A stretch of 64,000 bases of DNA, taken from NCBI GenBank assembly GCA_947492905.1, contig CANLOL010000001.1, positions 660,578 to 724,577 on the forward strand. Direction: 5' to 3'. Made by a program: the position numbers and the translations under genes. Below are positions 63,411-64,000 of the stretch, piece after piece. The notes under the pieces were generated by a model. The model did no database searches. It was not told the DNA's origin and saw only the letters and a program-made list of their open reading frames with translations. How positions within the stretch are numbered: position 1 is the first letter of the stretch; each line of letters opens with the position of its first letter. The DNA is from an uncultured Sphingorhabdus sp. Its GTDB lineage: Bacteria > Pseudomonadota > Alphaproteobacteria > Sphingomonadales > Sphingomonadaceae.

Positions 63411-64000
63411 ATGAAAACAGATGCCTTGAATAAATTCTTTGTAACATATTTTGTGGTAACTGGTTCATTGTCTTTTTTGGCTATGTCCTTTCCTACACTT
63501 ATTATTATTGGTTTTTTCCTATTTTTAATTCCAGGCATAATATTGTCGCTTGCACCTACAGCATTTATGTGGGGAGTGTTTTATGTTATAATTTGGTGTT
63601 TACTTAAATATATACTTACACCCGTCAAAGCGGCGTTGTTTGCAGTTCCATGCGTCGCAGTAATTCTCTGGGCAATCCCGCAATCAACGATTAAATCCGC
63701 AAATTCAAATTTAAAAAGCTATGCTTTAAGCAATATCACTCCAGATAATCTTATAAAGCTTAGTGGGGATATTAGAATCGAAACTAGGATTCCTCACTTG
63801 GACAGGGTCAAGCGAGGAGAAGAATTCTTCAGATATTATTCTTGTGGAATTAGATGTTTGGCGCTGTTGTTTGAACCCAATATCAAAAGTGTTACAATCA
63901 ATACATCAGAAAAACTTAGTTTTGAGCAACTGCGTGATGGAGTAGTAAAAGATGATGAATATACGCATACATATCGTTTGCTTCCTAAATCAAAATGTAC
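63411..64000 (+). CDS. Hypothetical membrane protein, 5' part
   Basis: The frame is open from ATG 63411 to the window end (196 codons, no stop). Three or four hydrophobic segments lie in the first 95 residues (FVTYFVVTGSLSFLAMSF, TLIIIGFFLFLIPGIILSL, FMWGVFYVIIWCLL, LFAVPCVAVILWAI), followed by a hydrophilic domain with KVKRGEEFFRYYSCGIRC-like text (Cys pair, about 153-157). No family recognised. AT-rich and codon use unlike the core genes, suggesting transferred DNA. The ribosome site is weak. The rest of the gene is beyond the window. Confidence 0.6.
   Translation, partial: MKTDALNKFFVTYFVVTGSLSFLAMSFPTLIIIGFFLFLIPGIILSLAPTAFMWGVFYVIIWCLLKYILTPVKAALFAVPCVAVILWAIPQSTIKSANSNLKSYALSNITPDNLIKLSGDIRIETRIPHLDRVKRGEEFFRYYSCGIRCLALLFEPNIKSVTINTSEKLSFEQLRDGVVKDDEYTHTYRLLPKSKC

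Noticed and set aside
1-64000. CRISPR arrays, rRNA genes, IS elements with transposases and known riboswitches
   Set aside because: No regularly spaced repeats, no rRNA-like sequence, no transposase frames and no recognisable riboswitch core were seen.

Overview
The window looks like chromosomal DNA of a Sphingomonadales-type alphaproteobacterium with unusually low GC (mid-40s percent by eye). The clues are the pcm - tolC family - popZ (DUF2497) - valS order, a TonB receptor based sucrose locus with a Zymomonas-like levansucrase-family (GH68) enzyme that has no signal peptide, a PEP-CTERM protein, and short dispersed repeats (..CCTGAGCCTGTCGAAGG.. and ATCCTGAA-N5-TTCAGGAT) that I associate with sphingomonad genomes.

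Layout. 1-370: 5' part of purU. 521-21239: a large CoA-ester / lipid catabolic region. It holds a serine hydrolase, two SDRs, a TIGR03084 protein, a CaiB/BaiF CoA-transferase, a TetR regulator, two crotonases, a thiolase, an aldehyde dehydrogenase, a cytochrome P450, a GNAT protein, an acyl-CoA synthetase, an alkylsulfatase, a pair of acyl-CoA dehydrogenases, a nitronate monooxygenase-like protein and a Rieske oxygenase whose domains are in reversed order. Read as a pathway: P450 and aldehyde dehydrogenase oxidise an end group, the ligase or CoA-transferase makes the CoA ester, and the dehydrogenases, crotonases, HSD10-like SDR and thiolase run beta-oxidation. Three 18-bp palindromes of one type (3327, 8172, 14239) lie at the promoters of this region and look like operators for one regulator, plausibly the TetR protein. 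An AT-rich insert at about 8190-9240 carries an orphan Imm35-type immunity gene, an unknown gene and a gene tail.

21342-31306: envelope and modification genes: a beta/gamma-crystallin-like secreted protein, a RimK / aspartoacylase / RimB-like protease locus, a sterol-desaturase-family protein, an AraC regulator with membrane segments, a serine hydrolase with TPRs, and a nitrilase. 31393-33280: etfBA behind a LiuR-like palindrome, closed by a strong terminator; ETF accepts the electrons of the acyl-CoA dehydrogenases. 33583-45050: PEP-CTERM protein, short CDF transporter, DUF454, DUF885 lipoprotein, NhaA, a reduced NfrB/NfrA-like pair, TauE/SafE with TIGR02186, and a HerA-like ATPase.

45205-53344: repeats, valS (with an in-frame palindromic repeat inside the coding region), an S9 peptidase, popZ, a TolC family protein and pcm. 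53631-55893: tRNA-Cys followed by a decaying integration island: a tyrosine integrase broken by one base in a G run, a small membrane ORF, and a Fic gene split by a -1 frame change exactly at a TTTAAAT slippery heptamer. 55954-63105: sucrose utilisation (ROK fructokinase, GH68, TonB receptor, MFS transporter, LacI) with two tandem LacI-type operators. 63411-end: start of an AT-rich membrane protein gene.

Most calls rest on family motifs read by eye; no database search was possible.
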